A DNA stretch of 30,310 nucleotides from an uncultured bacterium (GTDB taxonomy: Bacteria > Bacillota > Clostridia > Lachnospirales > Lachnospiraceae). The notes beneath the pieces were generated by a model that was given only the letters and a program-made list of their open reading frames with translations, was not told the origin of the DNA and searched no databases. The stretch lies in NCBI GenBank assembly GCA_905215405.1, contig CAJMQE010000046.1:1-30310 (forward strand). The letters are read 5' to 3'. The position numbers and the translations under genes are program-made. Position 1 is the first letter of the stretch. Every line of letters starts with the position of its first letter. Positions 8,100 to 16,110 of this stretch are shown here, piece by piece.

Positions 8100-10607
8100 A
8101 TGGGGGAAACAGACGGTAAAAATGTAGTAGTTACAGATAGTTCTGAAAGAGAACTAAGGAACAGAGAGCTTTCTAGAGTCATAGCACTTGATGGAGCGGT
8201 GCTTCTTGAAAATGATGGATGTCTTCCAATTCACACAGAAAATGGACAGGTCCACAAAATCGCATTATATGGATCTGGTGCCAGAATGACAGTCAAAGGG
8301 GGGACTGGTTCGGGGGATGTCAATGAAAGAGAAATTGTAACAATTGAACAGGGGCTTATCAATGCTGGATTTGTTATTACAACAAAGGCGTGGCTAGATG
8401 ACTTTGATAGAAATTACCACGAAGCCAAACTTTCATGGAGGGATCAGATCCTTTCAAATGCTGCAAAAAATGGCACGGAAGTGATCTATGAGTATTTTTC
8501 TACTCCGTTTGAACAACCCTCCGGCAGGGAGATCACGAAAGAGGATATTATGAATTCTGACACGGACACAGCAATCTATGTTGTTAGCAGAATTGCAGGA
8601 GAAGGAGCCGACAGAAAGGCTGGAAAGAATGATTATCAGTTATCTGATCAGGAAGAAAAGGCGTTGTATCTGCTTTCCTGTAACTACAGGCATCTGATTT
8701 TGGTAATTAATACAGGGGGAATGATCGATCTGTCTATTCTAGATGAACTGAATGGTATTTCAGCAGTGCTTTATTTGCCAGCACCTGGAATGGAGGCCGG
8801 TAATGTACTTGCTTCGCTTTTAACGGGAAAGGTGACACCATCTGGAAAACTGACAGATACCTGGGCAAAACAGTACGAAGATTATCCTTTTTCATCAGAA
8901 TTTAGTCATAATAATGGAAATGTTGAAAAAGAGTACTACAGGGAAGGAATATTTACTGGATACCGGTATTTCGACAGCTTCGGAATTAGGCCGAGATACT
9001 GCTTCGGATATGGCCTATCTTATACCAGCTTTTCCTATGAGGTAAATGAATGCAGGGTGGTAGAAGGACAGATTGAAATGGATGTCAAAATACAGAATAC
9101 AGGTGAACAGTATTTTGGAAAAGAGGTTCTTCAGTTCTATGTGGGGCGAGAAAAACGTGATGCAACTACGGAAAGAAGAAAACTTGCAGGATTTGTTAAG
9201 ACAGAAAGTCTGGCACCGGGAGAAATTCAGTTTTCATCAGTACGAATTATGCCAGAAGATATGATGAGATTTTATGGTAATATTGGCCAGTGGGCACTGG
9301 AAGCTGGAAATTATACAATTTATATGGGGGATTCACTGGATAATGCGATTCCGGTCCTCAGTGTGCAGGTGCCTGAGACTATTAAGGCCCCACAGCACTG
9401 CGAACCAATTTGTCCATTACAGGAAAGTCTGCATGAATTAAATGTTTCTGTTCCTGATTGGAATCTGACAGCACAGGAAGTAAATGATGATTCGGTTTGC
9501 AGACTGGTACTTTCAAAAGAAGATATGACGGAAGCATCTTTTCGAAGTGCTGCCTATAGTTGGAAAGATAGCAGGATCGAGCAGAAAGCGGATGAAATTG
9601 TCGGAAAGTTCAGTGTCAGTCAACTGACAGAACTGGTCTGTGGTGCATCGGAATCAAAAGAGAACCAGATGGTCGGCGGAGCTGCAGGAAGTGTTGCAGG
9701 TGCTGCTGGCGAGACGACATCATTATTTGACAGAGAACCCTACAATCTGCCTGAAATCGTTCTGGCAGATGGACCGGCAGGATTAAGGCTGAACAGACGA
9801 TATCAGATCGACGAACAAGGCAGAGTCGTTGCAGAGCATTTTATGGCAGCGGTAGAACATGGGTTGTTCCAGAAATCTTCTTTTCAAAAGGATCGCAGAG
9901 ATTATTATCAGATGTGTACAGCATTTCCAGTTGGTACAATGGTGGCACAAAGCTGGAATCTGGAGTTGACAGAACAGATGGGAAAGGCAATTGGAGAAGA
10001 GATGGAAGAGTATCATGTGACGTTATGGCTTGCACCGGGCATGAATATTCATAGAAATCCGCTCTGTGGAAGAAACTTTGAGTATTATTCTGAAGATCCG
10101 TTCCTGACGGGAAAGATGGCTGCAGCTATGACAAGAGGCGTACAAAGTAATCCTAAATGTGGTGTAACGATCAAACATTTTGCCTGCAATAATGCAGAGG
10201 ATAACCGAATGAATTCAGATAGCATCGTATCAGAAAGAACGCTTCGGGAAATCTATCTGCGAGGATTTGAAATCGTTGTCAAGGAGGCAGAACCTCTCGC
10301 AATCATGTCCAGTTATAATAAAGTCAATGGAGTACATGCAGCGAATAACCATGATCTGTGTATGAAAGTTGCACGCCGAGAATGGGGATTTGAAGGTCTG
10401 ATCATGACAGACTGGACAACTACGAATGATGGAGGAAGCGTTCCACACAAATGTATTACGAGTGGAAATGATCTGATTATGCCGGGAAAAGATACAGACA
10501 GGCAGGAAATACTCCAGGCAGTTGCCAGTGGACAATTGGGCAGAGAAGAACTTTTCAGATCGGCAAAAACAATTGCGCGAGTAATACTGAAAACACATCT
10601 GGAATAG
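8100..10607 (+). CDS. GH3 beta-glucosidase with permuted domain order
   Basis: 835 residues, no signal peptide, so cytoplasmic. The domain order is reversed compared with the usual GH3 layout. The alpha/beta sandwich domain comes first (about 20-260, with VIALDGAVLLEND, GSGARMTVKGGTGSGDV and GEGADR, where E168 is the likely acid/base). A fibronectin-like domain follows (about 295-420). The TIM barrel is C-terminal (about 570-835) with LADGPAGLR, GMNIHRNPLCGRNFEYYSED, KHFACNN and nucleophile D771 in LIMTDW. The same swap is known from Ruminococcus albus and Butyrivibrio beta-glucosidases. Likely role: hydrolysis of imported beta-glucosides; exact specificity unknown. GGAGG lies 7 nt before the ATG. 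A protease gene follows at 10679. Confidence 0.93.
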   Translation: MGETDGKNVVVTDSSERELRNRELSRVIALDGAVLLENDGCLPIHTENGQVHKIALYGSGARMTVKGGTGSGDVNEREIVTIEQGLINAGFVITTKAWLDDFDRNYHEAKLSWRDQILSNAAKNGTEVIYEYFSTPFEQPSGREITKEDIMNSDTDTAIYVVSRIAGEGADRKAGKNDYQLSDQEEKALYLLSCNYRHLILVINTGGMIDLSILDELNGISAVLYLPAPGMEAGNVLASLLTGKVTPSGKLTDTWAKQYEDYPFSSEFSHNNGNVEKEYYREGIFTGYRYFDSFGIRPRYCFGYGLSYTSFSYEVNECRVVEGQIEMDVKIQNTGEQYFGKEVLQFYVGREKRDATTERRKLAGFVKTESLAPGEIQFSSVRIMPEDMMRFYGNIGQWALEAGNYTIYMGDSLDNAIPVLSVQVPETIKAPQHCEPICPLQESLHELNVSVPDWNLTAQEVNDDSVCRLVLSKEDMTEASFRSAAYSWKDSRIEQKADEIVGKFSVSQLTELVCGASESKENQMVGGAAGSVAGAAGETTSLFDREPYNLPEIVLADGPAGLRLNRRYQIDEQGRVVAEHFMAAVEHGLFQKSSFQKDRRDYYQMCTAFPVGTMVAQSWNLELTEQMGKAIGEEMEEYHVTLWLAPGMNIHRNPLCGRNFEYYSEDPFLTGKMAAAMTRGVQSNPKCGVTIKHFACNNAEDNRMNSDSIVSERTLREIYLRGFEIVVKEAEPLAIMSSYNKVNGVHAANNHDLCMKVARREWGFEGLIMTDWTTTNDGGSVPHKCITSGNDLIMPGKDTDRQEILQAVASGQLGREELFRSAKTIARVILKTHLE

Positions 10608-10617
10608 CAAGGTTCCT

Positions 10618-10646
10618 TTAACAGTTGCTTATTTTGTGAATATTAT
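10618..10646 (+). promoter_or_regulatory. Possible promoter for the subtilisin-like gene
   Basis: TTAACA (10618-10623), 17-nt spacer, TATTAT (10641-10646). Start predicted near 10653. There is no terminator between the GH3 gene and this point, so read-through is also possible. Confidence 0.45.
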
Positions 10647-10678
10647 ATTATGAACAGAATAAAGCAGGTAATGGAAGA

Positions 10679-11533
10679 TTGGCAAAAGCATTTAATCAGG
10701 CTGGAATCTGTGTGGCGGTACTTGATACAGGGATATACCGCCATGTAGATTTTGACAATAGAATTATTGGATTTAAAGATTTTGTGAATAATCAGCTGAT
10801 GCCATACGATGATAATGGGCACGGATCTCATGTTGCTGGAATTATATGTGGGAGCGGCGCGGCGTCCAAGGGAAAGTATATGGGAGTTGCACCAAATGCG
10901 CGAATTGTATCGGTTAAAGTATTGGATAGAAGCGGAAATGGTAAAATTGGATGTGTACTCAGAGGACTGAGCTGGGTTCTTGAGAATAAGAATAAATATA
11001 ATATTCGTATTTTAAATATTTCATTTGGAACCACACCAAATAGAGAACTTGGAGAAGATTCTGTGCTGATCCGGGGCGTGGAAGAGCTCTGGGATGCCGG
11101 CATCGTTGTAGTTACAGCTGCAGGTAATAACGGACCGGAGTGTGGAAGCATTACAGTGCCGGGAATAAGTCGTAAGGTCATAACAGTAGGTTCATATGAT
11201 GATGTAGAGTATAAGGACGAAAGAGGAGTTACACGCAGACATTATTCGGGACGTGGTCCGACGGAGAGCTGTATTGTGAAGCCGGAAATCGTAGCACCTG
11301 GTTCGGATATTGTATCCTGTCTAAATTCCAGAAGTGGATATTCTGTAAAAAGTGGGACGTCCATGGCTGCTCCAATTTGTAGCGGAGCGATTGCTCTGCT
11401 TCTGGCTAAACATCCGGAAATGGAGCCGAAAGATGTCAAGATGCGCCTGCATGACAGGGCTGTAAGGATCAAACTTCCAAAGAGCCAACAGGGATGGGGC
11501 ATGCTTAATATTGAACGGCTTCTGCTTGATTAA
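10679..11533 (+). CDS. Cytosolic subtilisin-like serine protease (S8)
   Basis: 284 residues from a TTG start. The catalytic triad is intact: D16 (VLDTG), H48 (NGHGSHVAG) and S228 (SGTSMAAP), with oxyanion N150 (AAGNNG). No signal peptide or propeptide, as in intracellular subtilases that act in protein turnover. The N-terminus is odd. The S8 frame opens only at 10640 and contains no ATG before VLDTG; the TTG has only a weak upstream AGG. In the +1 frame an ATG at 10650 encodes MNRIKQVMED, which resembles the usual start of this family, and adding one T at 10678-10680 would fuse it to LAKAFNQAG. The coding region may therefore start at 10650 with a frameshift, or truly at TTG 10679 as a slightly short protein. 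Confidence 0.85.
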   Translation: MAKAFNQAGICVAVLDTGIYRHVDFDNRIIGFKDFVNNQLMPYDDNGHGSHVAGIICGSGAASKGKYMGVAPNARIVSVKVLDRSGNGKIGCVLRGLSWVLENKNKYNIRILNISFGTTPNRELGEDSVLIRGVEELWDAGIVVVTAAGNNGPECGSITVPGISRKVITVGSYDDVEYKDERGVTRRHYSGRGPTESCIVKPEIVAPGSDIVSCLNSRSGYSVKSGTSMAAPICSGAIALLLAKHPEMEPKDVKMRLHDRAVRIKLPKSQQGWGMLNIERLLLD

Positions 11534-11536
11534 AGG

Positions 11537-11565
11537 TTGAGTTGTGGAAAATTATGTAATATAAT
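11537..11565 (+). promoter_or_regulatory. Promoter of the Agr-like two-component operon
   Basis: TTGAGT (11537-11542), 17-nt spacer, TATAAT (11560-11565). Predicted leader of about 170 nt before ATG 11741. Nothing else identifiable in the leader; no cysteine-containing short peptide ORF was seen in it. Confidence 0.6.
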
Positions 11566-11740
11566 ATACTTGTAACGCGCTGACATGATAAATCGGCGCT
11601 AATTTTAGTCATTGAAGCAGATGGGAAAAGGGGCCCGTATTCAGTGTAGAAGGATAATCTATCTTGCTATCCATATATAAAGTATGTATATGTAACAATA
11701 TGGGCAAATAGAAATGAAAAATGCGAGTCGAGGAAAGATA

Positions 11741-12463
11741 ATGAAAATAGCAATATGTGATGACAGTTATACAACACAGAGTGAACTGGAAGAACTTGTT
11801 TGGGAAAGCTTTCAGGGCAACAAAGGAGAACTTGAGTGTGATGTGTTCTCATCAGGCAATGAGCTGATCGTAAATATGGAGCAGCAGCATTTACTGGAAC
11901 GATATCAGATCTATATCCTTGACATTGAAATGGATGGAATTAATGGGCTGGAGGTCGCAGCCAGAATTCGGCAGATAGATCAGGCTGCAACAATCATATT
12001 TGCCACCAGTCACAAGGAGCTGATGCAGGAAGCATTTGATGTAAATGCATTCAATTATCTGGTAAAACCATTGGATCATGCGAAAGCAAAGAGAGTGCTT
12101 GAAAAAGCATATAATTTTCTGACATTGTCCTACGTATCCTTTGAATTTAAAATAGGAAAAAAGAATTTTCGAATTCGATTGGATGATATCATCTATTTCG
12201 AAGGCAAAGGGCGTAAGATCATTCTTCATGGAAATGGAGAAAATTATGAGTTCTATGGATCTATAAAAAATCTGATACGGGAACTGGACAGTCACCTGTT
12301 TGTTCAGGTTCATGCATCATTTGTTGTAAATATGAAGTATATAAGTGTTGCCACGAATGAAGAAGTAATATTAAAAAACGGAGAAAAGATCGGAATTACG
12401 AAAAAGTATCATGATCTCTTTAATATGACTTATAGTAATTTCGTTCTGATGAGGCTGATATGA
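11741..12463 (+). CDS. LytTR-family response regulator (AgrA-like)
   Basis: 240 residues. An N-terminal receiver domain (IAICDDS, phosphoacceptor D61 in YILDIEMDGINGLEVA, Lys in LVKPLD) is joined to a C-terminal LytTR DNA-binding domain (about 138-236) with the family signatures IIYFEGKGRKIILH, FVQVHASFVVNMKYI and KIGITKKY. Such regulators act in AgrA/C-type peptide quorum sensing, bacteriocin control or cell-wall responses. ATG 11741 is chosen because GAGGAAAG lies just upstream; an in-frame ATG at 11714 lacks a site. It overlaps the sensor gene by 4 nt (ATGA), so the two are translationally coupled. Confidence 0.92.
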   Translation: MKIAICDDSYTTQSELEELVWESFQGNKGELECDVFSSGNELIVNMEQQHLLERYQIYILDIEMDGINGLEVAARIRQIDQAATIIFATSHKELMQEAFDVNAFNYLVKPLDHAKAKRVLEKAYNFLTLSYVSFEFKIGKKNFRIRLDDIIYFEGKGRKIILHGNGENYEFYGSIKNLIRELDSHLFVQVHASFVVNMKYISVATNEEVILKNGEKIGITKKYHDLFNMTYSNFVLMRLI

Positions 12464-13752
12464 TGATAGTTTTTCTGGACACAATCGTTAACGCAGTAAA
12501 TATCTGGATCTGTTATAAATTTTACTGTTGTTTTCTGGATGAGAAAAAAGAATTTTCTGTCAGGTACAGATATACACTGGCAGTGATCGTACTGATCGTA
12601 AGTGAGGCACTTAATCTGATCTGGGATCAGAGCATGGTGAATACATTGATAACAATTGCAAAGGCAGTGGTATTGATGTATTTGTTTTATGGTTCATATG
12701 GAAAAAAGCTCAGTATTTTGTCCATGTATATTATTTTTACAATGTTGGTCGAGGCAGGAATGGTCATGATGGTATCTTTTATGACGGATGCAAAAGCGGA
12801 TGATGTGATCAGGGCGTCGGTCGGTATTAAGTATTCTGGTAATATAATTATGGAGCTTGCTGAGTATTTTGTGGTGAATTCTCTGATCAGGTATAAGAAT
12901 AAAGATGTATATTCTGTTGCGAATCAGCTCTACATTGAATTATCGCTGATTCCAATGGTCAGCATTGTTCTGATTGCAATTTTGATCAATGTGGAACTTG
13001 ATTCTGCGGGAGAAAACCGGGTCATTTATTACATTGTTGCAGCAGTTATTGCATTTATTAATATTGTTCAGTATCGGATCTTTTCGAGAACAGAGGCACT
13101 TTGTAAAGAAAAATACGAGAATGACCTGACCTTGCAGAATATGAAATATCTGGAAGAATACTGGAAGCAGGTCGAACAGCATCAAAATGAGATCAGAAGG
13201 ATTCGCCATGATATGAAGAATCAGTTCATTACGATTCGAAGCAAGCTTGCAGAGAACAGAGATGATGTGCAGATCCTGGAAATAGACGACATTATGAATA
13301 CGATTGCAGATAAGGAATCCTGCTGCTTTACAAAAAATGTCAGTATTAATGCAATATTGAATAGTAAGTACAAACGGATGACAGAATATGATATTGATAC
13401 GGATTTTCAGATACAGGTTCCTCCGGAATTAAATATTCTGGATATGGACCTTGGTGTTGTGATCGGGAACGTACTGGACAATGCGATAGAAGCAGCATCG
13501 AAATGCGAGCAGCAAGTAAGAAAGATCGATCTGATAATTAGCTATTTTAATCATAATCTGGTGCTGAAGTGTACCAACTCCTGCTCCTGTAAAGTAACTT
13601 CCTTTTTTACGACAAAATGTAACCAAATGTATCATGGCTTTGGAATGAGCAGTATAGCAAGAGTCGTGCACAAATATAATGGTGCAATGACCTACCAGAC
13701 TACGAATCACAGCTTTTGTATTCAGTTGAACCTATGGGAAAATAAGCAATAG
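12460..13752 (+). CDS. GHKL-type sensor histidine kinase (AgrC-like)
   Basis: 430 residues. The N-terminal half (about 1-205) is hydrophobic with about six membrane helices and short loops, as in AgrC-type peptide sensors. A coiled segment leads to the dimerisation helix with H250 in IRRIRHDMKNQF, where the RHDMKNQ motif marks the HPK10/GHKL class. The ATPase domain has an N box (NVLDNAIEAASK) and a G box (GFGMSSIARVV). It is the cognate kinase of the overlapping LytTR regulator. No agrB (peptide protease) or agrD (cyclic peptide precursor) was found on either side, so the ligand may be encoded elsewhere or may not be a cyclic peptide. Confidence 0.9.
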   Translation: MMIVFLDTIVNAVNIWICYKFYCCFLDEKKEFSVRYRYTLAVIVLIVSEALNLIWDQSMVNTLITIAKAVVLMYLFYGSYGKKLSILSMYIIFTMLVEAGMVMMVSFMTDAKADDVIRASVGIKYSGNIIMELAEYFVVNSLIRYKNKDVYSVANQLYIELSLIPMVSIVLIAILINVELDSAGENRVIYYIVAAVIAFINIVQYRIFSRTEALCKEKYENDLTLQNMKYLEEYWKQVEQHQNEIRRIRHDMKNQFITIRSKLAENRDDVQILEIDDIMNTIADKESCCFTKNVSINAILNSKYKRMTEYDIDTDFQIQVPPELNILDMDLGVVIGNVLDNAIEAASKCEQQVRKIDLIISYFNHNLVLKCTNSCSCKVTSFFTTKCNQMYHGFGMSSIARVVHKYNGAMTYQTTNHSFCIQLNLWENKQ

Positions 13753-13788
13753 AATTATTATGACGAAAATAGCGTTAATTATTACATT

Positions 13789-13820
13789 TTGACAAAAAAC
13801 GATTTTAATCGTGTTATTAT
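13789..13820 (+). promoter_or_regulatory. Promoter-like element with a palindrome in the spacer
   Basis: TTGACA (13789-13794) and an extended -10-like TGTTATTAT (13812-13820). The spacer between the boxes, 20 nt to TATTAT, is longer than usual. Between them lies ACGATTttAATCGT (13799-13812), six-base inverted arms, a plausible operator. The stretch 13753-14098 has no ordinary gene: it holds this element, a 25-codon ORF and a terminator. Confidence 0.45.
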
Positions 13821-13843
13821 ACTACCGAAGGGATGGACGTCAT

Positions 13844-13921
13844 ATGAAAGATGTTCATAAAAATGAGGGTGGTATTTCAATATACAGGAAACCTATGATT
13901 GCATCGAGGGATGTGGCTTAG
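13844..13921 (+). CDS. Possible 25-residue leader peptide or microprotein
   Basis: ATG at 13844 to TAG at 13919-13921 encodes a 25-residue peptide beginning MKDVHKNEGG and ending ASRDVA. AAGGGA lies about 10 nt upstream. The last third of the ORF is also the 5' arm and loop of a strong terminator and the stop codon falls in the 3' arm, so translation would affect terminator folding. No Cys, no hydrophobic segment, no obvious run of one amino acid. It may be a translated attenuator leader for the phosphotransferase downstream, a peptide of its own, or chance. Coding status is not proven. Confidence 0.35.
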   Translation: MKDVHKNEGGISIYRKPMIASRDVA

Positions 13922-13933
13922 GTTTCCTTTTTT
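13886..13933 (+). terminator. Intrinsic terminator upstream of the polyphosphate:AMP phosphotransferase gene
   Basis: A 10-bp perfect stem, AGGAAACCTA (13886-13895) with TAGGTTTCCT (13919-13928), then T to 13933. An inner CATC-gagg-GATG hairpin stabilises the loop. It ends a transcript of only about 100 nt from the promoter-like element at 13789. A partial alternative pairing (GGTATTTC at 13870-13878 with GAAACC at 13888-13893) could compete with the stem. Confidence 0.85.
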
Positions 13934-14098
13934 ATGTGCCATTTATATTTTGGTTAACTAAATTTATGGACATGATATCATCAGCAAAAGAAAAGTTTCT
14001 GAATGCGTATCAGCGCTTCTATCTGATAAAATACTGGAATCCTGTCATACTAAGAGAAGAGATGGTATACAATCGAAACAGGATGGCAGGAGGAAGAA

Positions 14099-15568
14099 AT
14101 GTTAAAACAGGATATTGTAAAGGAAGAAATTGACAGAGAGGAAATCAAAGCAGTTATAAAACCAGAGATTGCCATGCTTGGAAAACGTCTGGCAGTCTTA
14201 CAGCAAAAAATTAAAGAGGAAGAAATACCGGTCATTGTAGTATTTGAGGGTTGGGGAACTGCTGGAAAAGGCAGTCTGATCGGAAAAACAATTCTCAATC
14301 TTGACCCGAGAGGATTTGAAGTATTTGCAATTAAAGAACCAACAGAGATCGAAAAAAACAAACCCTTTTTGAACAGATTTTGGCAGAAGATTCCTGGTAA
14401 AGGAGAAATCGCAGTTTTCGACAAAAGCTGGTATTATGCGTACAACAAAGATAAAATGCAGCATATCAATATGTTCGAACGGCAGCTCACAGATAATGGA
14501 TATGTTTTGATCAAGATCTTCCTGCATATCAGCCAGAAAGAACAGACAGAGAGGCTTGAGAAGCTAAAACATGACAGAAATAGTGAGTGGCGGGTCACAA
14601 AAGAGGACATAAGGGAAAATCAGCATTATGATAAAGTGCTAAAGAAATATGAGCAAATGCTGGCAGATACCGATCAGGAATGTGCCAGATGGAAGATCCT
14701 GTCCGGCATGGAAAAACATTTGGCTCTACGGAATGTATTACGAGTCATAATAGAGGCGATTGAGCAGGCACTTGCATATAAAAAAGAACATCAGTCGCTT
14801 TGTCGAACGGGAATTATACCTGGTAAAATGGATTTTCCAAGGCTGCAGATGCCAAAACTGGCAGAAACAGATGCAGACAGGACGATAACGGACAAAGAGT
14901 ACAAGACGAAGCTTGATTTCCTGCAGAAGAAATTACATGATCTTTCCTATACGCTCTACCAGAAACAGATTCCACTGATCATTTGCTATGAAGGATGGGA
15001 TGCAGCTGGTAAAGGTGGTAATATCAAGCGCGTCGTCGCAGGACTCGATCCCCGTTATTATGATGTGATCCCGATTGCAGCACCGGATATTTATGAGGCC
15101 GGCAGACATTATTTATGGCGGTTTCAGAAAAATATTCCGGAAGCAGGAGAAATCAGAATATTTGACCGGACATGGTATGGCCGGGTGATGGTGGAACGAA
15201 TCGAGGGATTTTGTTCACGACAGGACTGGAAGCGGGCTTATAATGAAATCAATGAGTTTGAGCACGGCCTGGTACAATGGGGGGCCATTGTTGTAAAATT
15301 CTGGTTACAGATCACAAAGGATGAGCAGTTGTTAAGGTTTCAGGAGCGGCAGAATACGCCAGAAAAGAACTATAAAATAACGGATGAGGACTGGAGAAAC
15401 CGAGAAAAGTGGGATAAATATGAAGAAGCCGTCAATGATGTTTTAAAATATACTTCGACCACATTTGCACCGTGGACCATTGTTGCTTCAGACTGTAAGA
15501 AATATGCAAGAATACAAGCATTGGAGACGATTATTGCAGCGATTGAAGAACGTTTGGAGAAAAAATAA
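14099..15568 (+). CDS. pap: Polyphosphate:AMP phosphotransferase (tandem PPK2)
   Basis: 489 residues with two PPK2 kinase domains in tandem, the layout of class II PPK2 enzymes that make ADP from AMP and polyphosphate. Domain 1: EGWGTAGKG (Walker A, 50-58) and FDKSWYY. Domain 2: EGWDAAGKG (298-306), RHYLWRFQKNIP and FDRTWYGRVMVERIEG with the Walker B Asp and lid arginines. Domain 1 deviates from the FDRSWYxR pattern, so catalysis probably resides in domain 2, as in the characterised tandem enzymes. It links stored polyphosphate to nucleotide energy charge in the cytoplasm. GGAGGAAGAA directly precedes ATG 14099. The upstream terminator suggests conditional transcription. Confidence 0.93.
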   Translation: MLKQDIVKEEIDREEIKAVIKPEIAMLGKRLAVLQQKIKEEEIPVIVVFEGWGTAGKGSLIGKTILNLDPRGFEVFAIKEPTEIEKNKPFLNRFWQKIPGKGEIAVFDKSWYYAYNKDKMQHINMFERQLTDNGYVLIKIFLHISQKEQTERLEKLKHDRNSEWRVTKEDIRENQHYDKVLKKYEQMLADTDQECARWKILSGMEKHLALRNVLRVIIEAIEQALAYKKEHQSLCRTGIIPGKMDFPRLQMPKLAETDADRTITDKEYKTKLDFLQKKLHDLSYTLYQKQIPLIICYEGWDAAGKGGNIKRVVAGLDPRYYDVIPIAAPDIYEAGRHYLWRFQKNIPEAGEIRIFDRTWYGRVMVERIEGFCSRQDWKRAYNEINEFEHGLVQWGAIVVKFWLQITKDEQLLRFQERQNTPEKNYKITDEDWRNREKWDKYEEAVNDVLKYTSTTFAPWTIVASDCKKYARIQALETIIAAIEERLEKK

Positions 15569-15592
15569 AAAATATGGTTAAATAAGAATAAT

Positions 15593-15635
15593 AAAAAAGA
15601 CATGCATGAGAAAAACTCAAAGCATGTCTTTTTTT
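15593..15635 (+). terminator. Bidirectional intrinsic terminator
   Basis: AAAAAAGACATGC (15593-15605) pairs with GCATGTCTTTTTT (15622-15634). It lies between the convergent phosphotransferase and thioesterase genes. The A-run on one arm gives a T-run on the other strand, so it can stop both. Confidence 0.92.
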
Positions 15636-15664
15636 ATTCTATTCATTTTGATCACTTGGATGCG

Positions 15665-16108
15665 TTATGCATTGTCAGTGGAATCAAGTACCAGATCTTT
15701 TAAGACCTGATAGAATTCCGGATATTTTCGTTTCAGATACAGTGGAAAATTGTCTTCACCGAGAAAACAGTGGGAACTGGTTCCTTTTGCCCGGAGTTCT
15801 TTTGTCTGCGCATCAAGTACCTGATAAGTGATCGTCAGGCGGACACCATCAAAGGATGATATATGTGCCCAGATTTCAACTTCGTCATTGAAATGAACCA
15901 TTGACTTATATTCAGCACTGACACCGATAACAGGACTGATAATTCCTTCGGCTTCCAGTTTGTCATAGCCCCAATCGATTTCATTGAGAAATTCGACACG
16001 AGCTTCCTCAAACCAGCGGATATAGTTGGAATGATGAACAATTCCCATTTGATCTGTTTCATAATACTGAGCACGATGTTTCCATGAAATTCTTTTTTGA
16101 TCCAGCAT
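15665..16108 (-). CDS. Acyl-CoA thioesterase (hotdog fold, YbgC/4HBT family)
   Basis: 147 residues, the normal size for a single hotdog domain. The family signature YYETDQMGIVHHSNYIRWFEEAR is clear (split here for length: active-site D19 in ETDQMG, then HHSNY and RWFEEAR with E35). These enzymes hydrolyse acyl-CoA thioesters in the cytoplasm; the acyl chain preferred here is unknown. The gene begins 2 nt after the stop of the ABC-F gene, and its ribosome binding site AAGGTG lies inside the end of that gene, so the two are co-transcribed. A functional link between the two is not evident. Confidence 0.9.
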   Translation of the reverse strand: MLDQKRISWKHRAQYYETDQMGIVHHSNYIRWFEEARVEFLNEIDWGYDKLEAEGIISPVIGVSAEYKSMVHFNDEVEIWAHISSFDGVRLTITYQVLDAQTKELRAKGTSSHCFLGEDNFPLYLKRKYPEFYQVLKDLVLDSTDNA

Positions 16109-16110
16109 AA

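Noticed and set aside
13865..13880. AGGGTGGTA, similar to the T-box antiterminator core, before a terminator
   Set aside because: The rest of the 14-nt T-box motif (CCGCG) is missing, and the leader of about 60 nt is far too short for stem I. Not called a T-box.
13936..14133. 65-codon open frame before pap
   Set aside because: No ribosome binding site at its start, it overlaps the start of pap out of frame, and the composition is not protein-like.
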